From NCBI GenBank assembly GCA_000611775.1, contig KK106982.1, forward strand, positions 1,364,001-1,428,000: a DNA stretch of 64,000 bases, in the 5' to 3' direction. Of this stretch, positions 33,553 to 44,965 are shown piece by piece; the first letter of the stretch is position 1, and each line of letters starts with the position of its first letter. The DNA is from Umbilicaria muhlenbergii. Its lineage: Eukaryota; Ascomycota; Lecanoromycetes; Umbilicariales; Umbilicariaceae. Made by a program: the position numbers and the translations under genes. Below the pieces are notes generated by a model that did no database searches, had not been told where the DNA came from, and saw only the letters and a list, made by a program, of their open reading frames with translations.

Positions 33553-34559
33553 ATGTCGGAACTCTTCGACTTGATGGCGAGCCGCTCGGGTGTTAAGTCT
33601 ACCGAGTAGCTAACTTGAAGTGCCTTTCAAGCTTACTCGGGATTGCATAGTCTTACAGCTTTACAAGAACTCGCCTCCCGGGACGTTCGAGCTACTTCCG
33701 AACTCTCCGAAGGTCAGACGTGTTCCAATAGCCTCTACACCCTTCACGACCATTACGCTCTTTGCGGACCTCAAGTTCGATTGCTCACACCAATCCGCCG
33801 CTCCACCACTTCCAGAATTTCTGCCTATGCTCAGATTATCAGACCTCCTCTCTCTGTCTATCCCCAGCACTTGTTCCATCCCTCAATTCACACTCTCAAA
33901 TCCGAGAACTTGCCCTTCCAGCACAATTTTTGACTGTTCTGTCTTGCCCACGAACGCTTTGTTTTTCACTCACTCTCCCTTCAATCGGCTCTCACACTCC
34001 TCAAAGTTCTCTGGATCTCGAAGATGGACCAGGACCTACAAACATAATCTCCACGCTCGCTCCAGACTACGAGCTGCCCAGCACAGTGATACTGCATGTG
34101 ACCTCAACATCTGAAGTTCCAATCCTAGCCGGCCATCTTGAGTCTTAGCCATCGACCATACAACCCAAGTCGTCGGTTTAGAGGCAGTCAAGAGTGCCGC
34201 CGTTCCCAAATTTGAGAACGTCACCCGAATTTGTGTCATTCAACCTCCATCCAACCACTTTCGCCTCCCTCAACGACCTCGGACCCTGCAACTTGTTCTA
34301 GAGTGCACAGAGGAAGATACTTGGCTTACTCTCCCGCGCGGCCTCCTCAGCAGACTTGCATCACCCACCAAGGCCGATACTCGGAATACAAATGCTAGCT
34401 TCCCACCTCGAACTCTCCACCCTCGACACTTCCAGCACAGGAAAGAGACCCCAGAGCCGGGTGGGAGGATCGCCGTTCCCCAACCTGAGGCATCTGAAGA
34501 CTTATAGCGGTGCAGATGCAGCTTTCGACACCGTCACTCTACAGTACGCTACCCCATGA
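33553..34559 (+). pseudogene. Degenerate or poorly resolved coding region, possibly of an LRR/F-box-like protein
   Basis: Protein-like stretches occur in successive frames: MSELFDLMASRS, then ALQELASRDVRATSELSE after a plausible intron (GTGTTAAG..CTTACAG), LAPDYELPSTVILHVTSTSE near 34060-34130, KFENVTRICVIQPPS and LQLVLECTEEDTWLTLPRGL (34150-34350), and finally FPNLRHLKTYSGADAAF near 34490. The last two blocks lie in different frames without a convincing intron between them near 34370, which suggests a frameshift. The Leu spacing of the final block is LRR-like. Either this is a multi-exon gene I cannot resolve or, more likely, a decayed one. Confidence 0.3.
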
Positions 34560-35604
34560 AGTGTGAATATCGTCATCACAAAATAGGCTTTACACCGACT
34601 GCGAGAAGCACTGATAGAGGTATACTTATCCCCCATCACCGAGGCCGTACATGTAGTACACCCCATCCCAACCTCCATTCACGCAGTCTAGCGCCATGAA
34701 CACCTGGTTATCAGTCTCCGGGTCATAGCCACGTGACACCTGCGACGTAAAGTCGAACAACAGTAGAGAGGCATCAAGGTAGAAAGTGAGAGCAGAACAT
34801 GGCGCAAACGCTTGCTGCGGTAGGGTTAACGATCCGTTTACTCGTCCATTGTTGCCACTGGGCCTTACGAACTTGTCCACTTCTCCGTCCCCGCCGAATC
34901 GAAGAATGGCCAGGGAAGGAGGTCGCAGTTACTTCTTCGCAGCACTCATGTCCTCTTCCTGCCCTCGTTCCATGGGTTTTATAAACACCCTTTACCGTCC
35001 CCGTCCGCGTCCCCGTCGCCTTCCACCGCCCTATCCCCCTTTTCGCTTATCCACCTTTCCCCTCCTGCCTAAGCCTCATCCCTCATCCATATCTTGTCTT
35101 CTTCGTGGACCTAGTGACGCTATTCGCTGGCCTTGCCCAGGACAATACTTGAGATGTGAAGTAGCGGGTAAGTGGGTGGTGCTGTATCTTTTCTACGCTT
35201 AGCGTGGGACTTGGGGTTTGAGGTTTGTGAGACTATATTATTTGTGGGGGAGTAGGGTATGGTGCGGGGGGGTGCGGGGGAAGGGTTTTAGGTGGGGATA
35301 ATGGGGTTGTTCTGGCGTAGGGCCTGGTAGATAGGATGGAAGATCCTATGTCTGAATCTTTCTTCACAGTTTGTGGTTGAGGTTGTATTCTTGAAGACGG
35401 GCATTTTTGAAGTCTCTAACCCTGCGTTTACAGATACAGCATGCGGCATCTAAATGTAATGATCACGTCACGGGAGAGATAAGGTACCTTGGGCTTTGAC
35501 TGTATTTCCTAGTATTACACAGCACGCTACGATACCTCCGTAACCTAATCGACAAACCGCCCTCGTTGTTCATCACTTCCCAGCCGCTACCGCTACCCAA
35601 TCCT
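34560..35604. other. Intergenic region
   Basis: Contains C/T-rich sequence (34970-35100) and a minus-strand open frame of 84 codons (34626-34880) without a start ATG of its own. No gene is accepted. Confidence 0.55.
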
Positions 35605-37072
35605 TTACTTGCTAGTATCCACAACATATCTGCCCGCGATCTTACCCTCATCTGATCGAATACAATCAGCATCTGTGTCGACTTGACATATCATGGCTCA
35701 GGACAGGACTTACGCATGAGGTCATACACCTTCTGCAACTCGCTCATCCCAATGGTCTTGAACGGCGCCTTTATAAGACCGCGGCGGAAGAAGTCAATGG
35801 CTTCGGAGGTGTCCTTTCGGTTTCCGACGTAGGATCCCTTGATGGTGATCATCTTGATGACCTGCAGCGGGGTTAGCGGCAAGAAATGGGGGGCTGAATG
35901 TGCTCAACATACCGTCTCGAAGACAGGGGCGCGGAGGTAGGCACCGGCCGGCAATCCAATCGCCACCTTTTATACCGGTTAGTCCTTTCGTTTCGTCAGG
36001 TCAGAAAGCGGAAAAACATACTACGGTGCCGTGCGGCCTCACGTACTCGGCGGCCTGCTGGAATGGCTTCTCGTTGACTGCCACGAGCAGAACGGCGTGC
36101 GGACCTAGGCCGTCCTCGGTGGCAGCCTGCACATCCTTGACGACGTTGTCCGACTTTGAGAAATCGACGAAGCTCTCGGCGCCGAGTTTGCTTGTCATCT
36201 CCTTCTTCTCGTCGCCAGCGTCGATGGCGATGATTCGAAGTCCCATGGCCTTTGCGTATTGGCAAGCCAGAGATCCTAATCCTCCTCCCGCGCCGACGAT
36301 GGCAACTGTCTGCCCCGGGCGAGCTCCGGATTCTTTCAGACCTTTGTATACCGTGATACCGGCGCATAGGACGGGTGCAATGGCGTCGAGGGGTACGTCT
36401 TTGGGGATTCTTGCAACGTGCGCGGCTTTTGCGATACAGTATTGTTGGAAGGTTCCGTCGACTGTGTATCCTGAGAGAAGGGCATGCGCACACAAGGGCT
36501 CGTATCCCTCTTGGCAGAATGAGCATGACAGACATGAGCCGTTCAACCACTGTCAGGATGCTCATGTTAGCGTGCCGATATTCAAGACGGGTAGAGGCGA
36601 GAGCTTACCTTCACACCGGCGTGGTCTCCAATCTCAACCTCCGTGACTAGCTCACCGCGTGCCACAATGACACCGGCACCTTCGTGTCCGCCGACTAGAG
36701 GAAGCTTGGTCGCTAGTGGCCAGTCGCCATTGACGGCGTGGAGGTCGGTGTGGCAGACACCAGAGTACTTGATGTTTACAAGGACCTCGTCCGGACCTGG
36801 CTTGGGTACGGGAATCTCTGTTGAAGGACCGTCAATATGATATTCAATCCTAAACATGAATCCATTCGAAAGTACAGACCTTTATATTCAACTGGTCCAC
36901 CAGTCTTCTCGATCACCTGTGCCCATTGCTTCTCGGGGAGCTTTTCACCCATGTTGATGGCGTATGGTCTTCTGTAGTTAGGAATAATCGACGTTCGTAG
37001 TAAGATTGGATGGAATCTGACACAAGAACTTTTGTTGATTTGAATGGGTAGGCGTAGTAAAAGAGCACGCAT
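35605..37072 (-). CDS. Zinc-dependent alcohol dehydrogenase, Adh1/Adh3 type
   Basis: Interconverts acetaldehyde and ethanol with NAD(H). Six exons (37072..36880, 36817..36609, 36549..36022, 35966..35913, 35861..35714, 35651..35605) give 392 residues. Catalytic zinc ligands lie in [20 protein letters not shown] and [12 protein letters not shown]; structural zinc cysteines in [17 protein letters not shown]. The coenzyme loop is [21 protein letters not shown]. The last exon rebuilds the canonical end [16 protein letters not shown]. The N-terminus from 37072 ([20 protein letters not shown]) is basic and amphipathic like a mitochondrial presequence. An in-frame ATG at 36952 ([13 protein letters not shown]) would give a 352-residue form without it. 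An ATG at 37108 is a further in-frame alternative. Confidence 0.94.
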
Positions 37073-38992
37073 TGCCTCAGTTATAGGAGGGGGAAGTGGA
37101 GGGACCAAACGTCAACCCCACCTCTGGTGCTTCACATGGTGAGGGGCAGTCAATGGAAACCGATGGTAGCGCGTCTAGGGTAGGAATCAGGGTCCGTCTC
37201 GGTACAACCAAAGGGAGTTGTTTCCGGTGCAGCGGAAACGCTCAGATCTATCTCATCCATGCTGTGACAGCTGAGAAAGTCTTTGACTTGTCACGCGCGC
37301 TGAGTGGGGATGATCCGGATTACAGCGTTAATCCGTCGACGAGAAACAGCGATCCCATTCCAAGCCCAGTCGTATACACTACAAGCGGCTTAGCTTTATC
37401 GGCCATGACCGATTAAGTAGACGGGGGTCCAGATTCTGGTATCAGGTAGGGCAGACTTCGGCCGGCACGACTGCGGGGTTGATTGGCAGCAGTGTGAAAG
37501 AAGCAAGGTCAATTGCGGGGTGTTGAACCTCCAGCGCTTGACCCAGGCATGCATAGCGCCAAGGGCGGGCTTGACTTCGTTATGGTGCCTGCCGGTGCCG
37601 TCTGGCTTCATTACCGCTGGCATATCTCGGTCTCGTGGGGTGTCGGACGAACGCAAGGCTTGCTCTGCACCTGGGGGTAATTGTCTTGATGCATGAAGAG
37701 GAAAGGATGCTACTCGATGGAGAACTGCTGGCTTCGTGTGGACGAGATCAAGCTTGAGCTCCCATACCTCTTCGAGCCTAGTGTCAGATGCAAGCGTCGT
37801 ACCCTGATCATGTTCTATCTTGTCTCTCTGTACTGTCTACCTGCGAAGAGAAAGACTCGGCGAATCTCATTGGTACGAAAGACCTTCGTTCTTAGTGATG
37901 CCAGCGTTCCAATTGCGCTGTTGAATTCCCAGCGTAAGATGGCCCTATGGATCTCGCACGCTGCGCATGTAAGCGACTTTCCAAGCGTTGCCATGTCGGA
38001 TCGTGCCCTGACACCACACGTTCACGTATATTTCACGCTGTTCGAAAAGACAGTACCAGTACAAGGCCTGACCGAACTCTCCATTGCTCCGCCCTTCGGG
38101 CCGCCAGCTATCATTAGCTACTAGCCCTGCATCATCGTTCTAGCAGCCATTGGCATGGGCTAAAGCACTTCCCCACAAAGAGCTACGCGTCCTTGACCAG
38201 TTGCAGTTGCAGCAACCCCATTAACCTCCCGAGATCGACTTGCATCAAGATCTGACGGTTCCAGGATCGACGGACTCCCTGGAGTCACGGGGGTTATGAT
38301 ACGTACTGTTTCCCTGCAATGTCATTACTCCCCAGCGCCTGCCTTTGGTTTAGATCAGGGAATTTCCACTATGAGATGCGTCCAGAGGCAAGCCTTGCAT
38401 TGCCAAGTTATCCATCGGTCATATCTCGAGGGATGCCCTGCTTTCAGCCCTTGTATCATGGTCTGATTCATTGTTATTGTCACTTCGACCGTCTGCTACC
38501 GTCTCTTTGGGCCAAAGCGTCAAAGCACAATATGAATACAGGCACTGCGGGTGAGCTGCAATGTCAACATTTTACATATCTCAAGTCAAATCAACCACAA
38601 GAGATCGGATAAGAAGAACACGTCCTTGTATTTTCTATCTCAACGTCATTTCGCGCTTGAGGCGGAAACTTGAGCGGCGACGTTTGAACCTCTCCGATGA
38701 GAAAGGAAGAGCTGAGATACTGAAGCGAGGACCATTGACTGAACGCAGCGGCACTAACATCCCCAACCTCAGGTCACGACAGGCACAACATTAATGGTGC
38801 CTATCCGTATCCGAAGGAACAGAGAATTCGACACCGCAAAGACCTCACGAGATTACAGAGCCAAAGAGAAGTCATGTCCACCCTAATCCTCGGCGCACGT
38901 GCCACACACATCTTTCGACCGTCGATCTTAGCAAATGTTGTCTTGATTGAGAACCGATCCGAAGCTCAAGAGACAGTCGATGATGGAGAGGC
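37073..38992. other. Gene-poor region between ADH and the MpaB-like gene
   Basis: Contains the ADH promoter and the 3' flank of the next gene. A plus-strand open frame of 143 codons (37693-38124) has no recognisable domain and is not accepted. Confidence 0.5.
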
Positions 38993-40937
38993 CTATTTCC
39001 AAGGGCCTTTTGCCTCCAGCTCCTTCTCGGTGTAGGCATTCTCACGAGAACCATAACCAGGACCGAAGTGCTTATCGACCACGAGCGACTTTGGTTGGTA
39101 TTTCACTTTCGCGCGATAACCCCAGCCATGCTGCAAGATCTCGTACGCTTGAGCACGAACTCGTGATTCGGAAGCAAGTTGAAGCGATGGATCCTTCATC
39201 TTGGCTCCCATGGATTCCCATCTCACTCCGTTCGCACCTAGCTCAGCACATGGGCGGGGCATACCACGGAGGAGGTCGAGCCAAGCCCATGGACCCCATT
39301 GGTTCCAGAAGGTAGTTGCGATGTAATAAGGCGTATTGGGGAAGGTATAATCAGGGAAGTTTACGAGGCCATTGTCGTTCCACTCGGCGGGAGTGAGGAC
39401 ACGTCCCCAGATACGAGGCAGACAGAAATAACGCTGGAACAGACCCCAAGTCTTGAGAATAGCGAACAAGACCTGACGAAGGACCGGCGAAAACTCTGCG
39501 GTATACCTAATAACAACGATTAGCAAGACGCGATCTAGAAGCGTATTAGATCACTTACCCGTTGGCCCACACAACATCCGGATCGAGAACTGCAATGACG
39601 CATTTCCTAGCGGCGGGCTTCAATATGGAGGGTAGTTTGTAGGTAATATCATCCATGATGGCGTCGGAGAAGAGAGTGTTCCACTTGCTGGGCTTCTGCT
39701 CCTGGAGGACATATTGCTGACGCCTGGTGAGCTCGTGCAGATCAGGGATGTCGGGTATAGGACTTCTTACCTCACGAAAATGCTGAAGCTCATAAAGGTA
39801 AGTAGGAACCCACTTGCAGCCCATTCGCACAGACAACTCGCGCCAGAGAACCCACAGAGCATGGACCTCGAATGACTCGAGCTTACGCCAGCCTCCGCGG
39901 TTGATCCAGTGGGTAGGTCCCCACATGAACATCCTTCAAAAGTCAGCAATTGATGGGAATCTTGGGGTATTGTAATCCTACCAGAGAAGCCACAAAACCG
40001 TGTCACTATTGATTCTATTCCCATAATTGCTATGATGTTCGTTTATCCTAGCGAGGCAAAGCGCGCTGAATTCGGAGCCCAAGGGCTGAGCCGTCATGGC
40101 GGTCATAAGGCATACAGTATCCTGCTGACGAGCATGTGCTAGCAACGGGTCGGGGTTCGTGAAATGACCAGATTCGCAAATGACCTTGGAAACGGCAGGG
40201 GCAGTACAAGTCTGTGCAACGTCGTGTCTTAGCAAGGTCCTGATAGGCTGAAAGATGCAATACAACGCAGCGATGTCTTTGTGCAACCCGCAAGACGGGT
40301 GTCTGCATAGCTTCTGACCACATGATGGGACTCTAAGAATAGAGAAGGGAACAGCACGTGCCAATCATTCTGAATAAGGATGTTACGAGCGAACATGAGA
40401 AGAGCAACCAAGCCACGGTTACTTCAAAAGTCCGGCGATGATCATGGAGCAAGTCAACATGAATGGGAGACAGCGTATCTCAGGTGCTTGTGCAACGCTG
40501 GAAGTACAAATTTGGAATGCAGAACGACAAAGCTGTGATTTTGGAGCTCGGGTGTTGATGCAGACGCGGAGGTGGAAGAAAATCGAAGCTGTGCCACCCA
40601 CCTTGAAGAACTCAACGATCCAACCAAACTCATAGAGAGCGGGGAAATCCCGCTCAGCCATGTTACGCTGGACCTCCTGGGCCTGCTCAACCGTCATCTT
40701 ATCGAACGAGCGGGGATCGGAGGTGAAGCCGTGCTTTGTCTTGAGGCGGTTCACGTTGTTGAAGCGGAAGTAAGCAACCAAGGACATGTATACAAGCAAG
40801 ATTGACAGAACGATGGTGAAGGTCGGGTGCTTGCTATACACGCCGTTGAGACGTCCCTGGATGATGGGCACGGAGGAGTAGCCATACTCGAGGACATGGT
40901 GGAGGCTAGAGTCGGTCGTGGCGCTGAAGTTGGCCAT
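38993..40937 (-). CDS. MpaB-like ER-bound oxygenase family protein (DUF2236 type)
   Basis: Fungal member of the MpaB/rubber-oxygenase-like family, known in one case to cleave an isoprenoid side chain; the substrate here is unknown. Four exons (40937..40602, 40211..39982, 39933..39559, 39506..38993) give 484 residues. Residues about 35-60 form a transmembrane anchor (FTIVLSILLVYMSLVAYFRF), followed by the family block KHGFTSDPRSFDKMTVEQAQ and FPALYEFGWIVEFFK. Further blocks are ARQQDTVCLMTAMT, RINEHHSNYGNRI, MWGPTHWINRGGWRKL and, near the end, a Trp/Pro-rich part. Intron 1 would be 390 nt, long for this genome, but its ends (GTGGGT donor; GCTAAGAC branch and GCACAG acceptor) restore the conserved FFK|TCTAPAVSK alignment. 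Intron 2 (48 nt) and intron 3 (52 nt) are normal. Confidence 0.85.
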
Positions 40938-43142
40938 CTTGACAACACAGCGCTTAAAATAAGCTCCGGATTGGGCGGTCAATGCGAGAAGTGGTAGTTG
41001 CTCACGGAGCAGAAACGAAGCAATGGGCTTTTGATAAGACGAAGAGTTGATGCTGCAAAGGTTGAGTGCGGTGGTATGAAAAAGATGGATTGGGGGAAGT
41101 GAAAAATAGGTATTGTGAAGCTGAGGCAAAGCTTCGAAACAACGCGAAGCGAAACAGCGGCCGCCTCTCAGCCGTTATCAGGACCCGCAGCAACCTTACT
41201 CATTCACTCATTCGAGCCCGAGGCATGGCTTGAGACACATCACGATAATGTGAGAAGCTTTCCGGTGACCGTTCATCCGTTAGGGCTCCAGCGAATCGCG
41301 GTTAGTACACTGCCCAGCCAGTGTCTCACCCGACGGTTTCACTATGTCGTGCGACTTCGAAATTATCCGGCCGTGTACTGAAGGCGCTTTATCCGCTGCT
41401 CTGTGTCCTCGGAACTGAAGATACACCAAAGACACGACAACTCCTCCACTGCTAGTGCCACCAGTGCCTATTTAATGGCATTGCCTCTACTGGTGTAAGC
41501 TTTTCCTCTACTCCTATTTGTGTAAATTGTGCCACTCTGGCAGGGTATCACTGCAACCAGCTTGAGTGACTACCCGGCTTAGGGTAGAACCTATGTTATC
41601 CATCGGCGCTAAGATACACAACATCAAACGCAGGGTCACGATGAATGTGCAATTTTTGGCAGGAATCCCCTTACACAGCGCAACACTCGAAGAAATATGC
41701 AGAGGTTCTAAGAGTAGAAGTTGAAGACCTTTCCACCCTCTACGGCTTACAGAATAGAGATCTTCTGGACATCCTGGGCGTCTTAATACATCGACGGCTC
41801 CTCTAGCTGGGTATATCACACGTCGACTGTACATCTGTTAGCTCTTTACACACTGACTGTTCCGAAGAGTTTTAATCGTTTAGTTTGGCTGAGGTTGGCT
41901 AAGCGGAGAACTACAGTACTAGCTCATGGGTATCTACCGCTTCGACTGCGAAACACGGGTCAAGATGGTTCCGCTGGCTCCGTACTCCTACACACACCAC
42001 CTGTCTAGCTATACCTGCCAGATGTTGACATGGCTGAATGTCCTTCAGATACACAGCTCTTGAAATGGGGATCCCCCCGGACTCCAGGTACTCTCCCCAG
42101 TCCCCACCGATGAGTCTTTGACCCTGCGTTTGCGCTTTTGCTTTATGAGACACTCTCTATTTTGTGGTTCGATCTTCTCTTCGATCTTCACTTAAATTAC
42201 ATGTTAATCGAAAGTTGGAAAGGTCGAAAGCCAATTCTGCTTAAGCACTTTGGCAGCCATGCTTTTCAGCCCCCGAGCTTCAGAGCCGTGCGGCAGCTCT
42301 CGCGGGTGTCGCGGCTGGAATCTGATTGGCTGCCGGGCCCACATTTCTCTTGGGGGCTGCAGATCAAGCAATCATTGCGCTTGTTCGTCCACGGCGACAG
42401 GACGGAAAGATCGGAAGCTCGGAACCTGGGGTTTGACAACCAAGACAAGTTCAGCCAACTTGAGCATAGAGAATTTCTTCTTCATTCTGTGGAGTCCCGG
42501 CTCTCCACTTCCTCTCTCCACTCTCCACACACATTCGGGTGGTAAACTTGTTAGTCTTCAACGACTACCAAATCGATATGGTCAGCCAGGGATACGTTCA
42601 AAGCAACTCTGTTGGTCAGTACCTTAGTGACCAATTGCTGTCGCCGGCAATGAAAAAGCCGAGGTATCCTTCCCTCGACCCACCGTGTTTCAATGTTCAG
42701 AATGACGCGCGAGCTTTGATTATCGGCGGCGCAGCGACTGTTCCACAGCCAGCCAGTCGGACTAGCCACAAACGTGCCGTTGCCCAGGGAAGACGTTGGG
42801 GACTGAGCGGATGGCTTACACCAAGAAACAAGGGAATTCGTAAAGCGTGTGCAGAGCGTTCGGCATGCCCGCTTCATTGAGTTAGTGTTTTCACTCCTTC
42901 GCCCGCATCGAGGTACTTTACCTCGGGAAGGAGACGTGATGACGAAAAGTTGAGCTGACCCCATTGCCTTAAACTCCCCAATGTCCACCGTCTCTTGTGT
43001 TGTGAGGTTGTGAGTTCAGACAGACGTGGATCAACACCAACGTTTATATCTATACTCTTTTAATCCCCCTCCCCCCTTCCACCCACCTGCATCTCGACTT
43101 CTCGTTGACATCTTGGGCCTATCGAAGCCCCTACATCTAGCC
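40938..43142. other. Divergent intergenic region, 2.2 kb
   Basis: Holds the promoters of the MpaB-like gene and the aquaporin-like gene. Open frames (for example minus strand 42551-42988, 145 codons) show no family resemblance. No repeats of note. Confidence 0.5.
43043..43095 (+). promoter_or_regulatory. Core promoter: AT-rich TATA-like element plus pyrimidine tract
   Basis: A tttatatcta element about 100 nt upstream of the aquaporin-like ATG is followed by a run of C and T (ccccctccccccttccaccc). This architecture is common at fungal transcription starts. Confidence 0.45.
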
Positions 43143-44395
43143 ATGTCGCACGACCTCAACCGCCTCGCGACCAACGACCTGGAAGTCGGAGCCACCGAAG
43201 CTATCCAGAGACACGTTACCCGCCATGTCGCCCACATCCGCCCCGTCTCGCAGCGCAAACTCGACTTCGAGCACCGCCGCCCCCGCTGGCTTCGAGAATG
43301 CATGGCCGAGGCCACCGGCGTCTTCTTCTACGTCTTCCCCGGCATAGCCTCCGTCGCCAGCTTCACCATCAACGGCGCCAGCCCCCTCGGCGTCACAGCC
43401 TTTGGTTCGCTCTTCCAGATCGGCTGGGCCTTTGCCATTGGCATCGCGTTCGCGATCATCACCTGCGGTCCTACGTCGGGTGGGCATTTCAACCCGGCGA
43501 TCACGATCTGTTTTGCCGTCTGGCAAGGCTTTCCGTGGAGGAAGGTGCCGTACTACATCTTTTCGCAGATCTTCGGGGCCTTTATTGCCGGTTTGCTGTT
43601 GATGGGTATGTACTGGCCCGAGATTTCGGCGTACAAGGCCGAGCTGGTGGCGAAGGGGTTGCCGTTGGTGGCCAATGGGGCGCCGGCTAGTATTCTTTGT
43701 ACTATCCCCAATCCGGGGCAGACGAACCTGGGGTATTTGTTCATGATTGAGTTTTTCGTGGATAGCTTCATTGTAAGTGGCTCTCATCTCTACGGATCAT
43801 ACTATCTTCAAAGACTTTGGCTGACATGTGACGGCAACAGGGCATCGTCATCTGGGCCTGTAGGAGAACCCCCCCAACGTTCTTGAACCCTGCAGGAATC
43901 GTCAACTGATAGTCTATAGGTCTCGACCCGGCTAACCCCTTCGTCTCCCCCGTCAGCGTCCCCTTTACTATCGGATTAGCGTACGCTAACATGATCTGGG
44001 GTTTCGCTAATGTGTCAATTTCGACTAATCTGGCCCGCGACCTCGGCACCCGCATCGTCGCCGCCATCTTCTTCGGCGGCGAAGCCTTCTCCTATAACAA
44101 TTACTCGTGGATCGCCATCCTCGTCAACGTGCCCGCCACGCTGTTCGCGACGGGGTATTATGAGTTTTTGATGCGCGATAGTTTGGATTTGATCGCGAAG
44201 AATCATAATAGGCATGAGGAGGGGGAGGAGGGGTTGGCGAGGCATTTGACAAAGAATGGTAGGTCGTGTTTTTTTCTTTGTTCTTGTGGAGAGGAGGGCA
44301 GATTGTGTGCTGACACTCAGGGGGCGTTAGGGTATATGGAGAATGGAGCGACAAGTGCGGTGAATGGGAGGGGATATGCTTATAAGGAGGCTTGA
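43143..44395 (+). CDS. Aquaporin/aquaglyceroporin family (MIP) channel with altered second NPA motif
   Basis: Membrane channel for water or small solutes. Exons 43143..43772, 43841..43859, 43920..44258 and 44331..44395 give 350 residues. An N-terminal cytosolic part of about 55 residues ends in WLRECMAEATGVFF, the start of helix 1. The first pore motif is normal (GGHFNPAITICFAVWQG). The second reads ISTNLARDLGTRI, with Leu in place of Pro in NPA but the following Arg-Asp kept. Other membrane helices are evident (ILVNVPATLFATGYYEFLM). Exon 2 is only 19 nt. For intron 3 I used the acceptor GCGTTAG at 44330, which keeps frame (NGYMENGATSAV); an upstream CAG breaks it. Retention of intron 3 would also stay open. 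A CT-rich core promoter precedes the gene. Confidence 0.88.
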
Positions 44396-44965
44396 GTTTG
44401 AGGGAAGTGGGCTTGGGGTGGGGTGTGTCCTCGGGCTGAGGATTCGCAGTGTACGCGTCTCGGCAGAGCCGTGATGAGTATCCGGGGGTACGAGGACATG
44501 GTCGATTCTCCCCGAACGCTTGATAGACTGGTATACTTGAGATGGCTGTTGTAGGCGGCCTGGTGTCCTCGTTCGGGTCTGGTGACCAGGGGCGTCTAAA
44601 ATTCAGCGGCATATAGATAGAATGTATATAGAGCAGACTATCGGAAAAGCTTGGTATTCCATTTGCGTTCCAGATCAACCATGTTGGCATATATTGATTG
44701 AGCTGCTTTTCATGAACCGAAGGGCCATTTTCGAAGACGCCCAAAAGCACGCTCAACCCGCCGAAGAGCAGCCGGTACCACTATTCCACCTTTGCCGCCA
44801 TCGTTTCGTTCCATCCAGTCGACCATGTGATTGCCTCCCGCCCAGCCGCCTGTAACGACTCAGCCCCGTATTGGCGGAGCGGTGTCTTCCTAGCTCCCTT
44901 GATTTGGCCGAGCAAAAACCAGTCCAGAGTCGATGGATGGATGATGGATGGATCGGCGCGGCACT
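44396..44965. other. Convergent 3' region
   Basis: Between the aquaporin-like gene and the SDR gene; no gene seen. Confidence 0.6.

Noticed and set aside
34626-34880. 84-codon minus-strand frame ending in ALDCVNGGWDGVYYMYG
   Set aside because: Looks mildly protein-like but has no ATG of its own and no upstream exon could be joined in frame.
37693-38124. 143-codon plus-strand frame
   Set aside because: No family resemblance and no supporting splice or promoter signal.
42551-42988. 145-codon minus-strand frame
   Set aside because: Unrecognised; lies in the promoter region of the aquaporin-like gene.
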